Shown: positions 47,111-61,400 of the stretch, one piece after another
Layout: each line of letters opens with the position of its first letter
Numbering within the stretch: the first letter of the stretch is position 1
Assembly: GCF_024713945.1 (NCBI RefSeq)
Contig: NC_134685.1
Span: 2,723,001-2,787,000, forward strand
Reading direction: 5' to 3'
Source: Dermatophagoides farinae
Lineage: Eukaryota > Arthropoda > Arachnida > Sarcoptiformes > Pyroglyphidae
Length of the DNA stretch: 64,000 nucleotides
Made by a program: the position numbers and the translations under genes
Notes under the pieces: generated by a model
Database searches by the model: none
Told to the model about the DNA's origin: nothing
The model's input: only the letters and a program-made list of their open reading frames with translations

Positions 47111-50100
47111 TTATCTATCTTTATCTATCTATATCTATCTAATGAGTGATTATCAACACAAAATAAAAAAAAAAATCAAAATATAAAAAAAAATGGCAAA
47201 AATCTGTCGAGAACAAAAAAAAAATAAAAAAATAAAGCAAGCAAGCAACAAGTTTTAATTAATTTTTTAAAATTCCAATGAAAAAAACCACCAAAAATAT
47301 TATTTATAGCCATTGAACGGATTATTACGGCCAATGGTTGTAATAATTAAATTTTACTTGTTGCTCACTTGTTGCTTGTTTTTCCATAATTTAATATTTT
47401 TTTTTTAAATTCTGGAATTTCAGCCAATTTTTATTGACAAACATTGTTTCATGTTATGAAAAGAAAAAATCAAAAAAAAACCAACCAACCAATGGCCAGA
47501 AAAATTATCATGATATCATGTGAAAAATGAAAAATGGAAAAAAAATTTCACCACCATGGTCCATGGATAACTGACCATGATGTTTTTTTGTTGTTGTTGT
47601 TGTTGTTGTCCGCTAATAATAATGATGACGCGTCAATTGTCATATTTTTTTTAATGATATGGATCAATCGTTCATCGTGAATCGATAATCATTGATGGTG
47701 ATGATGATGATGTCATTCTTTTTTGATCTTGATAATAACAGGTTAAATAACCAATTTATATATAGGAAAATTATCACTTAGCCATCCATTTTTTGAATGT
47801 ATAGAATATCATTGTATATTTGAATGGTTCATTCGTTTGACAATCTACAATTAGAATTTCATCTCTGTGTGTTTCGGTATCAATTTCTTGTTTTTTTTTC
47901 TTGTTTTTTTTTTTTTTTTTTTTTTTTTTGATCAAAATGTTGATGATGATGATAATCATTTTGATCAATCAGCCAACAATTGATTATTAATGTCGAAATT
48001 TTTTTTTTCTTTCTTATCTTCATTATCATAATCATGGCCAATTATATAATGTGTGCGTGTATGTGCACTTTTCAATGATTTTGATGACACGACATATTTG
48101 AATTTCCCATTTTTTTTTCTATGATTCGAATATTAAACTAGAGAGAGACCATGACATCGATCATTGATTTTTACATTGATCTTTTTTCATGTTTTTTTGT
48201 TGTGTATTTCAAACATTTCTCCATGATTTTGGATCGATCCAAAATGAAACAACAGCAAAAAAAAACACGATTTATCCAGTTTGAACATCATCATCATCAT
48301 CATCATCATCATTGTGCTTGCACTAGAAGAAAAAAAAATCAAAATTATCAAAATCAGATCGTCAATTGCACAAAAGATCGACACCATCTCATTGATCTTT
48401 GAATGAAATAAACAACAACAACAGAAAAAGAAAAAAAAATATCGCCATGACCAGCAGCATATGCGGATGGCCACCGGCCACCATTTATTCAATGAAATTA
48501 AAACAAAAATAAAAACTTTCAATTCTCATTCGAACTTTTAATAATGATGATGATAATTTGAAACATACACATACACACACACAGACACAAAGATTGCAAT
48601 GAAATAATGAAACATTCATTTCAGGGCACTGATGTTTTTTTGCTTGCTTGCTTGCTCGCTTTGCTTGTCCGAACCAAATTTCAAAAAAAAAAAAAAAACA
48701 CGAGAAAAATGTCAAGGAGCTTCACAAATTATCAACATCATCATCATCATCATCATCATCATTCACATTCCTTATCATCATCTTGACCATCTTTGTTGTT
48801 GCATCGTGTTGTGTGTGTGTGTTGCATGCGTTTATTTAAATTTTTTTTTCTTTTATGTAACCTCCAATCATCAATCAATGATAATGATAATATGCAATCG
48901 AGCACACAATCAATTTATATAGTGTAATGTATATTATATATTGATGACGATGATGACTGAAAATTTGTAACCAAAATATCAGTTGTTGTTGTTGTTGTTG
49001 TCGTTGTTGTTGTTGTTTTCGTTTGAATATTGAATGATGTAAGAAAATTTTTTTTTTGTTAATGAAATCCAAAAATTTTCAAGTTATGTACCATCTTCAT
49101 GTGTGTTTTTTGATTTTGAATGACGTAATTGATTAATTAATTAATTTTTTTTTTGCTTATAAAAAATTAATTAATTCATTGATCGGTATCCAATATTGCA
49201 CCTAGTATCTGGTATTTTTTGTTTATTGCATCCATTTATTATCATTGATCATTGATTATTGATCGATCGATAATGATGGCAAACAAACAAACATTCCAAC
49301 AAATGTTTATGAACAACAACAACAACAACAACAAGAGCGAATCAGGAACAAAAATCGCAAAAAAAAAAAAAATAAAAAACAGCAAACGAAAATAACTTGC
49401 AATCCTTTCTTCTTTTTTTTTTGCGAAAAATTCAAAAATATTTTTTTTTTTTGGAACGAATACTATCGATACTATCGAGTGTATTGTTGTTCCTGAAATT
49501 TTTTTTTTTGTATCACCATTCCTTTGAAATGAAACAGTAGCTTAATTCGTTTTCGTTTGTTTTTTTTTTAAACTAATTTACAAACAAAATGAAAATGAAA
49601 AAACGAAACAATCCTGTTTGTAAGATGTGAACTTTTTTTTTTTTTTGGCGCGTGCGCTAATTATTTGATGAATGATCAGATTTTCCCTCTCGTCGATGAT
49701 GATGATGATCATGACAAATCTATCGGTTTTTTCGTTGTTGTTGTTGTTGTTGTTGTTGTTATCCAGGTGATATCTGATCCACATATATAAATATGAATGA
49801 CCCATTAATTTCTGTCATTTGTAGCATCTTTTTGTTTTGTTTTGTTTTGAATTGCGAAATTTTGCTGTTTTTTTATATATAATTAATCTTTTTTTTCCAT
49901 TCACTTAAATGACCATGATATGATCATCATCATTATCAAGTGAACAAAAAAAAAAAAAAATCTTTAGCATAATCGTTTTTTCTTTCTTTTACTTTTTAGC
50001 ATCGACGATCGATCGATCGATCGTAGTACACACACACACACACACACACACACAATAACAATGGTGTGGTCATCATCATCATCACTACATTATGACCGAA

Positions 50101-50805
50101 GAGCCTCATCATCATCATCATCATCATCGAAGTAAAATGAAAAAATTTTTATTCAATACATGTGATCACACTAATTCTTGTAAATCTAATGAAATTGAAA
50201 CAAACAAACAAACAAATCAATACATTACGCAACAACAACAACAACAACAATATTCAACAATCATCTGATTTGATCATATAGATAGTAAATTGCAAATATT
50301 TTTTTTTTACTTATATAAATTGTCGAATATATTACATACACACACACACACACACATTCACACTTGTGGTTCCATTTGGAACATATTTATTCATATATAT
50401 ACTATATATTGCTTGTGGAGAACACTTGTTGCTGGTGGTTGTGGTGGTGATGATGATTTTTTTGTTTTTTTTTTGTTTCAAATCACGATCTCACGTGTCT
50501 TGAAAAGCGCAACAAGTATATGGTGTGTGTAGATTTATAATTGAAATTTTTTTTTGTTTTGTTTTCAAATTTTCTAAAAAAAAAAAAAAAATGTTGGCCA
50601 TTCTAATAAAACACAAAACACAATGAAAAAATGTAAAAAAAAAAATCCAATTTCCGTTTCATGTAATTTAAGAAATTTAGTTATAAAAAATGAAAACAAA
50701 ACACGCGTTGCAATCATAGCCTCAGCCACCACGACAACCATCCATCGGTAATTGACCAACCGAAACAAATGAAATAATAACAGATATCAACAGGTGATCA
50801 ACAGC
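47111..50805. other. Intergenic region upstream of ENOPH1-like gene and of the His-rich gene
   Basis: Contains CTAT-type repeats just upstream of the ENOPH1-like ATG (47112-47142), a TTG run (47588-47610), CAT runs (48287-48312, 48736-48763), TCGA (50005-50023) and CA (50030-50053) repeats. No protein-like frame. Confidence 0.6.
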
Positions 50806-50813
50806 TATATAAA
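50806..50813 (+). promoter_or_regulatory. TATA box of the His-rich gene
   Basis: TATATAAA lies 95 bases before the chosen ATG. Transcription starting ~30 bases downstream would begin at about 50838, past the earlier in-frame ATG at 50829, which supports the start at 50901. Confidence 0.55.
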
Positions 50814-50900
50814 CGACAATCATACAATATGGATTTTGGAATTTTTTTGTTTCTGGATTTAGAAGACAACAACAATTATTATTATCATTATTATATTAAC

Positions 50901-51287
50901 ATGTTGCGTCTATTTTTATTCATATCGATTGTATCATTCATGTTGGCCATGGTCATTGTTGCCACCGTTGTCGATAGTACTGGTTGTCCACCATCATCAT
51001 CTGCAGTGAAAATTGTTTATAAAAAAATTCCATATACAATCATCAAAAAGGTACCAATCATAAAAGAAGTAATCAAAGAGGTTAAAGTTCCTGTTTATAT
51101 TCAACATCATGATCATCATCATGGTCATCATGGTCATCATGGTGATGGTAAACATCATCATCATCATACGATTGTAGCGAAAAAGATTAAATTCCATAAT
51201 AATGGCCATAATGGCCATAATGGCCATCAACATCATCATCATGATGATGATGATATTAAATCCTATGATTCATTTGGACATTTTTAG
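50901..51287 (+). CDS. Small secreted His-rich protein
   Basis: One exon, 128 residues from the ATG at 50901. An earlier in-frame ATG (50829) would put 24 Tyr/Asn-rich residues before the signal peptide and is probably outside the mRNA. The leader is LFLFISIVSFMLAMVIVATVV. The mature chain has a single Cys, a Lys/Val/Ile/Pro section of alternating strands (VYKKIPYTIIKKVPIIKEV, then KEVKVPVYI), and two His-rich blocks with HHG and GHN repeats, ending in an Asp run and SYDSFGHF. Short valine-lysine-proline repeats beside a His block recall arthropod cuticular or silk-like proteins, and the His clusters could bind metal ions. Both are inference; no named family is claimed. AATAAA at 51334-51339 is a likely poly-A signal. 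Confidence 0.7.
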   Translation: MLRLFLFISIVSFMLAMVIVATVVDSTGCPPSSSAVKIVYKKIPYTIIKKVPIIKEVIKEVKVPVYIQHHDHHHGHHGHHGDGKHHHHHTIVAKKIKFHNNGHNGHNGHQHHHHDDDDIKSYDSFGHF

Positions 51288-51333
51288 CTGATTTTTTTTT
51301 CTTTTGATTGATTAATTTTAAACTTGAAATTGA

Positions 51334-51339
51334 AATAAA
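51334..51339 (+). terminator. Polyadenylation signal AATAAA of the His-rich gene
   Basis: AATAAA lies 47 bases after the stop codon of the His-rich gene and is followed by an A tract. Confidence 0.5.
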
Positions 51340-54300
51340 AAAAAAACAACATTTCTTTCTGTCTCTCTCTCTGTGTATCTGTTTTTTTTGTTTTTGTTTT
51401 TGAAATGATTAAATTAGACAACCAAAACAATAATGATGATGACGATGACCAAATCGTGGTCAAACGTGGTACGTTAAGATTATTATGTCCGTATTATCAT
51501 TAATCATGGATCATCGATTATCTTTGGCCAATGATTATCAAATTGATTTAAAAAAAAAATCAATCGAACGATTGATTTTTTTTTTGTTATTTGTAAATTT
51601 GATTTGGTCAGTTGTTGTTGTTGTTGTTGTTGAAAGTGAATGGACACAAAACAAAAATCACTGTACTAGTCACGACGACAAGTATGTCTTTTTTTTTTTT
51701 TTTTTTGTTAAAAAAAACTACGAAAAACTCGAGATAACTAGCCATTATCCAGGAAGCGATAAGCGATCCATCAAGTAATCAAATGTTCTCGTTTATTATT
51801 ATTATACAGCATGATAATCGATATGATGATGAATCATAATTGATTATCATATCGATTGATTATTTTCTTGTTTTATTTTGTTTTGTTCCATTTTATCATC
51901 ATCATCATTTGTATTATTGTAGATGAATTTGATGATTCATTTTTTTTTTTATTTTTTTGCCACAAACTGCGCAAGCTAGGTCCATGGAATAAATTATATC
52001 AAGTTTTAAACTACCACGCACACACACACACACATACACACATTGGTCATATGTGATAATGACCAAATTGTAAGGAGAACAAAAAAAAAATTTTTTTTTT
52101 TTTTGTCAAATTCAAAATATAAAAATCGATCAATCGGACCAAATACCAAACTATTCGATCATTCATCATCGATACTAAGCAGAAGCAGTATTTTTTCGTT
52201 TCGTTTTGTTTCATTTCAACTTGACCAAACTTTTGACTTAAATCCACTACGACGACGATTTTCAATCATCATCATCATAATCATTTTACATCGTTTGATA
52301 ATTAAAGGCTTGAAGGCTGATCATTTTTTTTTCTTCTTCTTCACATTCATTTCCGATTTGATTTTTCGTGTCTGTGTGTGTGTTTTTTGTATTAGTGCTA
52401 GTTTTGTCTGTGTATGTGTGTTTTTTGGCGATTGAACTTCTGTCCAGCAAAGAAAAAAAAAATAATTAAAAAAAAAACAAGTATCAAATAACAGGTTACA
52501 AGACACGATAACAAAAAAAAAAATTTGGCCTGTAATGTGAAATTTTTTTTCCGTATTTCTTTTTTTTTTCTCCAATAATAATCGATCAGTGTGTGTTTAG
52601 TTATTGGTGGAAATAGATTTCCATCCATAAATGACATATAAAATAATAATTTAATACATTTTTTTCCAACTGTTTTACGATCCAACCGGAAGTCCGATCA
52701 TCATCGTTGCATTTTTTTTTTTTGAATAAAAATCAACTGGACAAACAACATATCGTGTTCGACAAGATTGACCAATAACAAGTTTTTTTTTTCATTTATT
52801 TATTTCACGATTACCATCCATCCAATACATTTGGCCATTATTTACCACTGATTCAATCAAACAACAATCTTGATTAACCAATCCAATCCAATCCAACCAA
52901 CCAAGTATCCATTCTATTTCGGTATGTATACTAAGTAGAGATCTGAAAAATTTTTCCTGTTGATTTTGAACCAAAAAAAAAAAAAAGAATTGAATGAATG
53001 AATGTATCAGCTACAGGTATATATATATGTAGGTTATAGGTCAATAAGCTTTTTTTTATACATTATCAAGCATCTTCAATCCATTTTCGAGGTTATTTTT
53101 GTTGTTGTTGTTGTTGTTGTTCATTGTCGATTCGATTATTATTATTATTATTATTCAATTAGCTATGAAATTAAATAGAAACTAGAAACGAAAAAATTCT
53201 TCATCAGAAACCAAACTGGCTTAAGTCCAGTTACACACCACCACCACCACCAACGGTTTCATTACACGGTAGCTGGCTGATAATTTTTTTTTCTTTCGGT
53301 ATGTTTTATTATGGTTTTTTATTTTCGTTTTTTTTTAAATTCTAAATTCCAAACAAACAAACAAAACAAACAAACAAAAACGAGAAAAAAAAACAGCAAT
53401 GACACACACACACAAAAATTCTCTTGACAACAACATTGACAAACATCAAAATACTCAATCGATCAATAATGGAAATTCAATGAAAAAAAAACAAACAAAA
53501 AAAAATTCATTCATCGATCGATCCATCGAATCGGTTTGTTCTCTCTCTCTCTCTCTTCTATCTCTTATTTTCTCTCTATTAATCAGATAAAAAATTACTA
53601 GTTATCTTGGTTGTTTGTTTGTTTGTTTGTTTGTTTGTTTTGTTTCAGATGTTCATCATGATGATGATGACGATGATTTGATTAGAAGCAGCATAAATGA
53701 ATAAATGAATGATGATGATCATGTGTTTCTCATTTTTTGTTTTCTCTGAAAAAAAAAATTTAGGTACCACTTGATTGCTGTATTGTCACAATAATTAATT
53801 TTTTTTTCTTTATTTTTCTCTTTTTTTAAATTTTTTTTTTTTAAACTTGGAAAATTGGAAATTCTCATCCAGTTTGCGTAATGGTCTTAGTCCAGAAATT
53901 AAAGAGAATTTGTGTGCAAGAGATAAAGAGAGAGAAACTAATCTGTGATAGATTTCCATCATTTATTGGTAACTAATAATTTGTTGCCCATCACACATTC
54001 ATCGTTGTTGTTGTTGTTGTTGTTGTTGTTGTTGCTAAACAGAAAAACAACAACAACAAAATACAGATGGATAAAGAGGAAAGAAAAAGGGGGCAAATGT
54101 ACATCACATCCTCTTTTTTCTTCTTCTTCTTCTTTTGCCTTTTTTCGTATTTTTCATTTAAAATGAATTAATGGGATATATATATTTATATATTATAAGA
54201 TGTAATCGGATAATTGTGGCCATTGCCTCTATCTATCTATCCATCTAATTTATCTATCCATCTATCTATCTATCTGTTTTATTTTTTGCTTTGCTTTCTC

Positions 54301-55403
54301 AAAAATTTTCTTCTTCTCCAAAAAAAAAAAAAAAAAAAAACCAACATCAACAACAACAACAACATTAAACATATACAGGATACAGGATTTTCGGGACTGG
54401 CTCCAAGTTGTTTGTTGTGTGTGTGTGTGTGTGTGTGTATCACTTGTTTTTGTTTCTTACACACTTGTTGATATACGATGATACGATGATGATGATGATG
54501 ATGTTCTCTAGGTATCAGAGTACACAAACACACACACATAATCTAGGAATAAAGAGCGGCTAGCTAATTTTTGAAATTTTCTTCTTCTTCTTCTTCTTCG
54601 TCTTCTAGTTCTCTAGTTCTCCATTCTCAATTCATTTCAATTTGATTTTTATTTTTTTTTTTTTTTTTTTACTTTTTTTTCCCCGATACAAAAAGTTCAT
54701 CTCACCATTGATGAACATTTCATTTGGCTAGTAAACTTGATCGCGATCGTTTTTTTTTTCGTTTCGTTTCGTTTCGTTTTTTTCAGTTTTACAAAAAAAA
54801 AATTTTTTTTTCATTTCATTCTTGGGCATCATACCCAGCAGCAGCAGTAGCAGATTTGTTTCGTTTCATTTGGTCCACAAATTGCAATTTTTTTTTCTTC
54901 AACATTTCGTTTTGTTTCGTTTTTCATTTTTCATTTTTTATTTTTCGTTTCGTTTCATTTTTTTCTGGTTCAAATTCTTTGTTTTATTTTCCCGAAATTC
55001 TTTTTCGCTCAATTTGATTCGAATTCTGAAAACAAAAAAAATTTTTTTTCGCACTTTTTTTCATCAGATTAAAAAAAAATCATCGTGTGTTTTTACAGTA
55101 TTCGTGTCCGTGTTTTTTTTTCTTGTCCATTCGTTTTTGTGCAATACAAGTGTTCCTCCTATTTTTTTTTTTTTTTTATTAATTCTTCATTTGGAATTTA
55201 TTTAAATAACAAAAAAAAAAAAAAAATTCGTGCAATTTTTTTTCTCACATTTTTTTTTACTTCTAATCAAAGAAAAAAACTTCGATAAATTTATCAATTT
55301 ATCAATCAACATCATCATAATCACCAAATTTTGGAAGTTTAATAGAAAAAAAACCACCATACTGATTATTAATTAAACCATCAATACATCAAAAAAATCA
55401 ATC
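51340..55403. other. Intergenic region upstream of fatty acid synthase
   Basis: No gene accepted. It has a short exon-like frame (51417-51503), a 15-bp imperfect hairpin (51816-51857), a TTG run (54003-54033) and many poly-A/T tracts. The 700 bases before the FAS start are T-rich with repeated GTTTC/GTTTT units; the FAS promoter and 5' UTR should lie here. Confidence 0.55.
51816..51857. repeat. Imperfect inverted repeat (15-bp arms, 12-base loop)
   Basis: The arms at 51816-51830 and 51843-51857 pair with one mismatch around an ATCGATAT-type core. It could be a small hairpin; in AT-rich DNA such palindromes also occur by chance. Confidence 0.6.
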
Positions 55404-58400
55404 ATGGAACCACTTTCAAAAATAGCCAACGAATGTCCAATCAAAGAGGATATCGTTATTTCTGGCATTTCGGGCCGTTTTCCTGAAGCCGATAATATGG
55501 ATGAATTTGCACAGAAATTATTTAGCGGTGAAGATATGGTCACCCGTGATGATCGTCGTTGGCCAGTTGGTATGTATTGATTTTTTTTTTTAAATTTAAA
55601 TAATTTTTTACCGTTAAAAAATGATTCAAATTTTTCTTTTTTAAATTCCAAAACAAAAAAAAAATCAAGAAATCAACGATAGTCTTGGATCACGTACAGG
55701 CAAACTTAAAAGTTTGGACAAATTCGATTCATCATTCTTTTCCATGTTGACGTATTTGTCACATTCTATGGATCCTGTATCACGTATCGTATTGGAAACA
55801 ACTTATGAAGCATTCCATGATGCCGGCGTTTGTCCACATCAAATTCGTGGTTCCAATACTGGCGTCTATTTTGGCATCAACACTATCGGTAAGTGGAAAT
55901 AGTGTCATTGTATTTTATCATTCGATTTTTTTTTCTTTTGGTTATTCAATAATCCTCAAATTTACCATTGTTGATCATCATTATTATTATTAGCTCAAGC
56001 TGATGGTTTGCCACAGGATGATTTCAATGACATCTTCACTAAAGAGGCTGCTTTTTGGGTCTATGGCAATTCAAAAGTATTGTACGCCAATCGTATTTCT
56101 TTCTTGTTCGATTTTCAAGGACCTAGTTTGGTTATCGATACGGCTTGTTCAGCATCATTGGTCGCTTTGGCTACAGCCATGAATGATATCCGTATGGGTG
56201 TCTGTGATACGGCTGTTGTTGCAACGGGTAATTTGGTTCCGGCACCATTCGGTAATTCAATCTATTCCTGTGTCGGTCTTTTGGCTTCCGATGGTAAATG
56301 TAAAGTATGGGATAAACGTGCTGATGGTTTTGTACGTTCAGAAACAATTGGTGCAGTTATTCTACAACGTCGTTCGCAAGCAAAACGTGTCTATGCAACT
56401 GTATTGCATTCAAAAGTTAATTCCGATGGTTTCAAATCGGTCGGTCTTTTTGCTCCTTATTGGCTTCGACAGAAAGATTTAATGGTATCTACATATGAAG
56501 AGGCTGGTGTTGATCCAAATGATTTGGTCTATTTTGAAGCTCACGGTACTGGCACCAATGTCGGTGATCCACAGGAAGCTAAAGCTATTGCTGAAGCTTA
56601 TTGTAAACATCGTGAAGTAAGTTTTAAATTCAATTATTATTGATCCAGAAGGATTTCTAATCAGATTTTTTTTTCATCTTTCAAATAATAATAATATAGC
56701 AACCATTATTGGTCGGTGCTGTAAAATCAAATCTTGGCCATTCAGAAGGTTCATCTGGTTTGAATTCGGTGGCCAAAATTGTTGTTGCATTTGAAAATAA
56801 ATGCATTCCAGCCAATTTGCATTTCAATGAACCAAAACAAGAAATCTATGCTATTGTTAACAAACAGATTGAACCTGTCATCAAGAATACTAAATTCCCG
56901 AACGGTATCGTTGGTGTCAACTCTTTCGGTGTCGGTGGTGTGAATGCTCACATTTTATTGAAAAGTAATGACAAAGAATTGACACCTGAATCGTATGAAA
57001 TTTGTAAACCAATTCCACGTTTGGTTACCATTGCTGGCCGTACTGAAGAAGGTGTAAACATGATGTTCGATTTCATTAAAAATAATCCGGAAAAAGTTCA
57101 TCGTGATTTCCTTGCATTGTTGAATGAATCAATGAAAACTGGCTGGGTTGAATCATCATCCAATTTCCCACAACGTGGCTACATGATTATCAAAGAAAAA
57201 CCAAACAACACTGAATTTACAACCATCAATATTGAATGTGGTGAAGTAAAAGTGCCTAAATATGAATATGATTGTAAAATTACCAGTACTGGTATGGAAT
57301 ATCCTGTATGGCTTGTATTCTCTGGTATGGGTTCACAATGGTTGACCATGGCTACCAGTATGATGTCTTTGGAACCATTTGCTCGTTCAATTCATCAATC
57401 GGCTGCCGTACTTAAACCAATGGGCATCGATTTGATTGAATTGTTGACCAAAAATGATCCAGAATTATGGAAAAGTACTGTCAATCCATTCGTTGCCATT
57501 ACATCTATGCAAGTCGCCTTGTATGATGTTATCAAATTGCTTAACCTTAAAATCGAAGGTATTATTGGCCATTCATTTGGTGAAGTTGCCTGTGCTTATG
57601 CTGATGGCTGTTTAACATTGGAACAAGCTGTATTGACATCATTTTGGCGTGGTAAAATTGTTGAACAATCCAAATTACCTCGTGGTGTATTGGCCGCCAT
57701 TGGTTTATCATGGGAAGAAGCTAAAAAACGTTGCCCACCTGGCATTGTACCGGCATGTCACAATGGTTCGGATTCCGTAACCATTTCTGGTCTTTATGAA
57801 GAGACGAAAAAATTTGTCGAAAAATTACAAGCTGAAAATGTATTTGCTCGTTTGGTTGCTGGTGGTGAATATCCATACCATAGTCCACATATGAATGCTG
57901 TTGCACCAGATTTGATGGCCGCATTGAACAAAATCATTCCGGAACCGAAAAAACGTAGTTCAAAATGGATTTCCACCTCGTTCGATAAAAGCAATTGGTA
58001 TATTGAAGATGCTTGCTATGCATCGGCCAAATATTTCACCAACAATTTGGTATCACCTGTATTGTTCAATGAAGGCATGAATGAAATTAGCAAAGACTCG
58101 ATCGCTATTGAAGTTGCTCCACATTCATTGTTTGATTCAATCTTCAAACGTTGCTATCAACGACATCATTATATTGGCCTCATGAAACGTAATGAACCGG
58201 ATAATTTGAACTTTTTCCTTACGGCATTGGGTAAAATCTATACATTCGGTATGAATTTGGATATTGAAAACTTGTATCCACGTGTTGAATGGCCTGTTGC
58301 ACGATCAACACAATCCTTGAGTTCATTGGTACATTGGGATCATTCAAAGAGTTTCTATGTGAAAAAATATCCCGAATTCCATAACTTTTCAACAGCATCC

Positions 58401-61400
58401 GATTTTTATGTTAAAATTTCTGTTCATGAAACTGATTGGCATTTCTTGCGTGACCACGCAGTCGAAGGTAAAGCATTGTTTCCAGCTACTGGTTATTTGT
58501 ATCTGGTATGGCGTCGTGTTGCCAATCATATTGGTCAACCTTGGAGTAAAACACCTGTTCATTTTGAAAACGTTCGGTAAGTGACCGAAATCTGCTCAAC
58601 ACTTGTAAATACAATTATTAATACAATTTTATCTACTACCATTAATCATTATAGATTCCATCGTCCAACATTGGTGTCCGAAACAAGTGACATCAAATTC
58701 ACCATTCGTCTTTTGCAAGGTAGTGGTGAATTTTTAGTGTTTGAAGCAAACAATCTTGTCTGTACTGGTAAAGCCACCGTTATGGACAATGATAATGGTT
58801 TGGAAGTTCAAGATACAATTGAACCAGCCATTGAAGAAGATTATAAACAACGTCATTCAAGTGAATTTGATTATTTGTCCACAAGAGAAATCTATAAAGA
58901 ATTACGTATTCGTGGCTATGATTATGGTACTAAATTCCAAGGTCTTACTGAAGCTCGTTCAGATGGTGCTATCGGTTAGTATTTTGATTGTTTCAATGTT
59001 TTTTTCTTGTATAATTGATGTCGATTTTTTTTCGTTTTCTAATCTTTAGGCAAAGTCAAATGGGACGGCCATTTCATTAGTTTCATGGATTCAATGCTTC
59101 ATATTTCACTTATTGCTCTACCTCTTCGTGCTTTGTTTGTACCGGTCGGATTTGAATCGGTCCGTATCGATCCAAAAGTTTTGTTTGGTGAAATTGAACG
59201 TGTCAAACAGGAAAAGAAAAAGACCGAAGAAGAAGAATTCCATTTGAAACGTGAATTTTTGTATTTCTCTGATAAAACTAAAGAAAATGAAACATTGGAA
59301 AAAGATTTCTCCAATCGTGTTGAAGGTGCCATCAACAAAGAAGAAGTTGATCAAGATAACCAAGAAAGCCGTGCCGATCTTCCAATTCAATTTTATGAAA
59401 CTGCTTTCATGAAAAATGAAGATAACAAAATCTCATTGATTCCAATAATTTTCGATGGAAATAATCGTTCAATTGCCACTAAAGGTTTAGAAGTAAAAGG
59501 CATGATTCCATTCCCAGTTCCTCGTAAAATCGATCAAAAAGGTTTAATATTGGAAAAATATTCACATATGCCATATTTGGATAAAGAACAATCACGATTG
59601 AACGAAGATAAACATAAAGAATTGATGGATTATATTGAAATGTGTAACTATCTAGCTACATTGCTCGTGTTGGACAAAAAGGTTGCTAAACCCGAAATGA
59701 AAGAATTGGTCGTTCAAGGCAAACTTAATGATTTGATTCGACATTACACGAAATTTGTTGAAATGCAAGAAGTCAATAAATATCGTGTGTTCATGTTGTT
59801 GAAAGATTTATTGGAATTGAAAGTGGAAAAAATGGAAGATGGTGACGAAAAATTGATGATGTCCTGTTGTGTTGCTGAAGATAAATTGAATGGTGAAGGT
59901 GGCCTCAACAATGAATTGTTGACCAAACATGATCTTTCAGCAGATTTGGCTGTCTTATTGCAAACAAATGAACGTCTTGTACGACCATTGATCGATACCG
60001 TATTGGAGAATTCATCTGATCGTAATAATTTGAAAATGATTGAAGTGAATCCAGCTCAATATCTTTATGCATGGCGTATTGTTCAATTGATTAAAACATC
60101 CTATGTTGGTAATCTGAATATTGATTATACCTACGCCAATACTGGTTCACAGATTCTTAACAAAGAATTGGAAAGTTTGAATATGAAATCGATTGAATGG
60201 AATCAATCAACAAATTCATTCATAAACGATATCAATACTATCGATTTGATCCTGTATCGATTGACAGATGGTGTTGTTGAAAATTGGAGTATCGATCGAC
60301 AATTGGAAGCATTCTATGATGCTCTTAAAGAAAATGGTTTCCTCATGGTTATCGCTCGTAATGATTTGAACAAAGTGGAAAGCACTTTGTATAAATGTTT
60401 CAATATTGACCCAAAACGTGAAATCATTCGATCTGGTGTTGTGGATGAATTCATCAAAGCAGCTAAAGCTGCTTCGTTTGGTTTGGTCGGTACAAAAACT
60501 AGCATTTATGGTTGTACCGCTTTGTTGTTCCGTAAACTTAAAATGGTCTATGATCCGGCTGAATTCAATGTATTGAAAATTGTCAACTTTGAATATGATA
60601 CCTGGGTGGATAAACTTAAAGCATTGATGGCACAAAGTAAAGATGATAACAAACCATTGTGGCTGGTTGCCAAAGAGAAATACACTGGCGTTGTCGGTAT
60701 GGTCAATTGTTTGCGTTTGGAACCGGGTGGCGTAAATGTTCGCTGTATTTTGGATCTGGACAATTCATTACCCGATCAAATTGATTTTGAAAAAAGTCCA
60801 TTCAACGAAATTGGCTATATGGATTTGGTATTCAATGTTTACAAACAAGGACAATGGGGTTCATTCCGTTTCATCACTTTGCCAGATGAATGTGAAAAAG
60901 TTGAAACTGAATATGCTTATTTGGATATTGCCACCCGTGGTGATCTATCCACATTCAATTGGTATGAATCAGATCACAAACATTTCAATCAAATTGCCAA
61001 AGCCGACCAAGAAAAGGATATGGTCATGTGCGATGTTTATTGTTCATCATTGAACTTTAAGGTTTGTCAATTTTTTTAATATGTCGTATTCTCTAATATA
61101 TTTATTTTTAAAATTCAATTCAATAGGATGTTATGTTGGCCACTGGTCGTATTCAACCTGGTCCAGAATCGGCCATTTTCAATTGTGTCATTGGTTTAGA
61201 ATTCTCTGGTCGACGTCGTGACAATGGAAAACGTGTCATGGGCATGGTTCCATTCAAAGGCTTCGCTACAACAATCACATCTTTTGAAGATTTCTTGTGG
61301 GATGTTCCGGATGATTGGTCATTGGAAGAAGCTGCCAGTATTCCGGTCGTTTACAGTACAGCTTTATACGCTTTGATTGTTCGTGGTCAATTGCGTGAAG

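Noticed and set aside
60216-60635. 139-codon antisense frame in FAS
   Set aside because: Antisense shadow of a long conserved exon; no independent domain.
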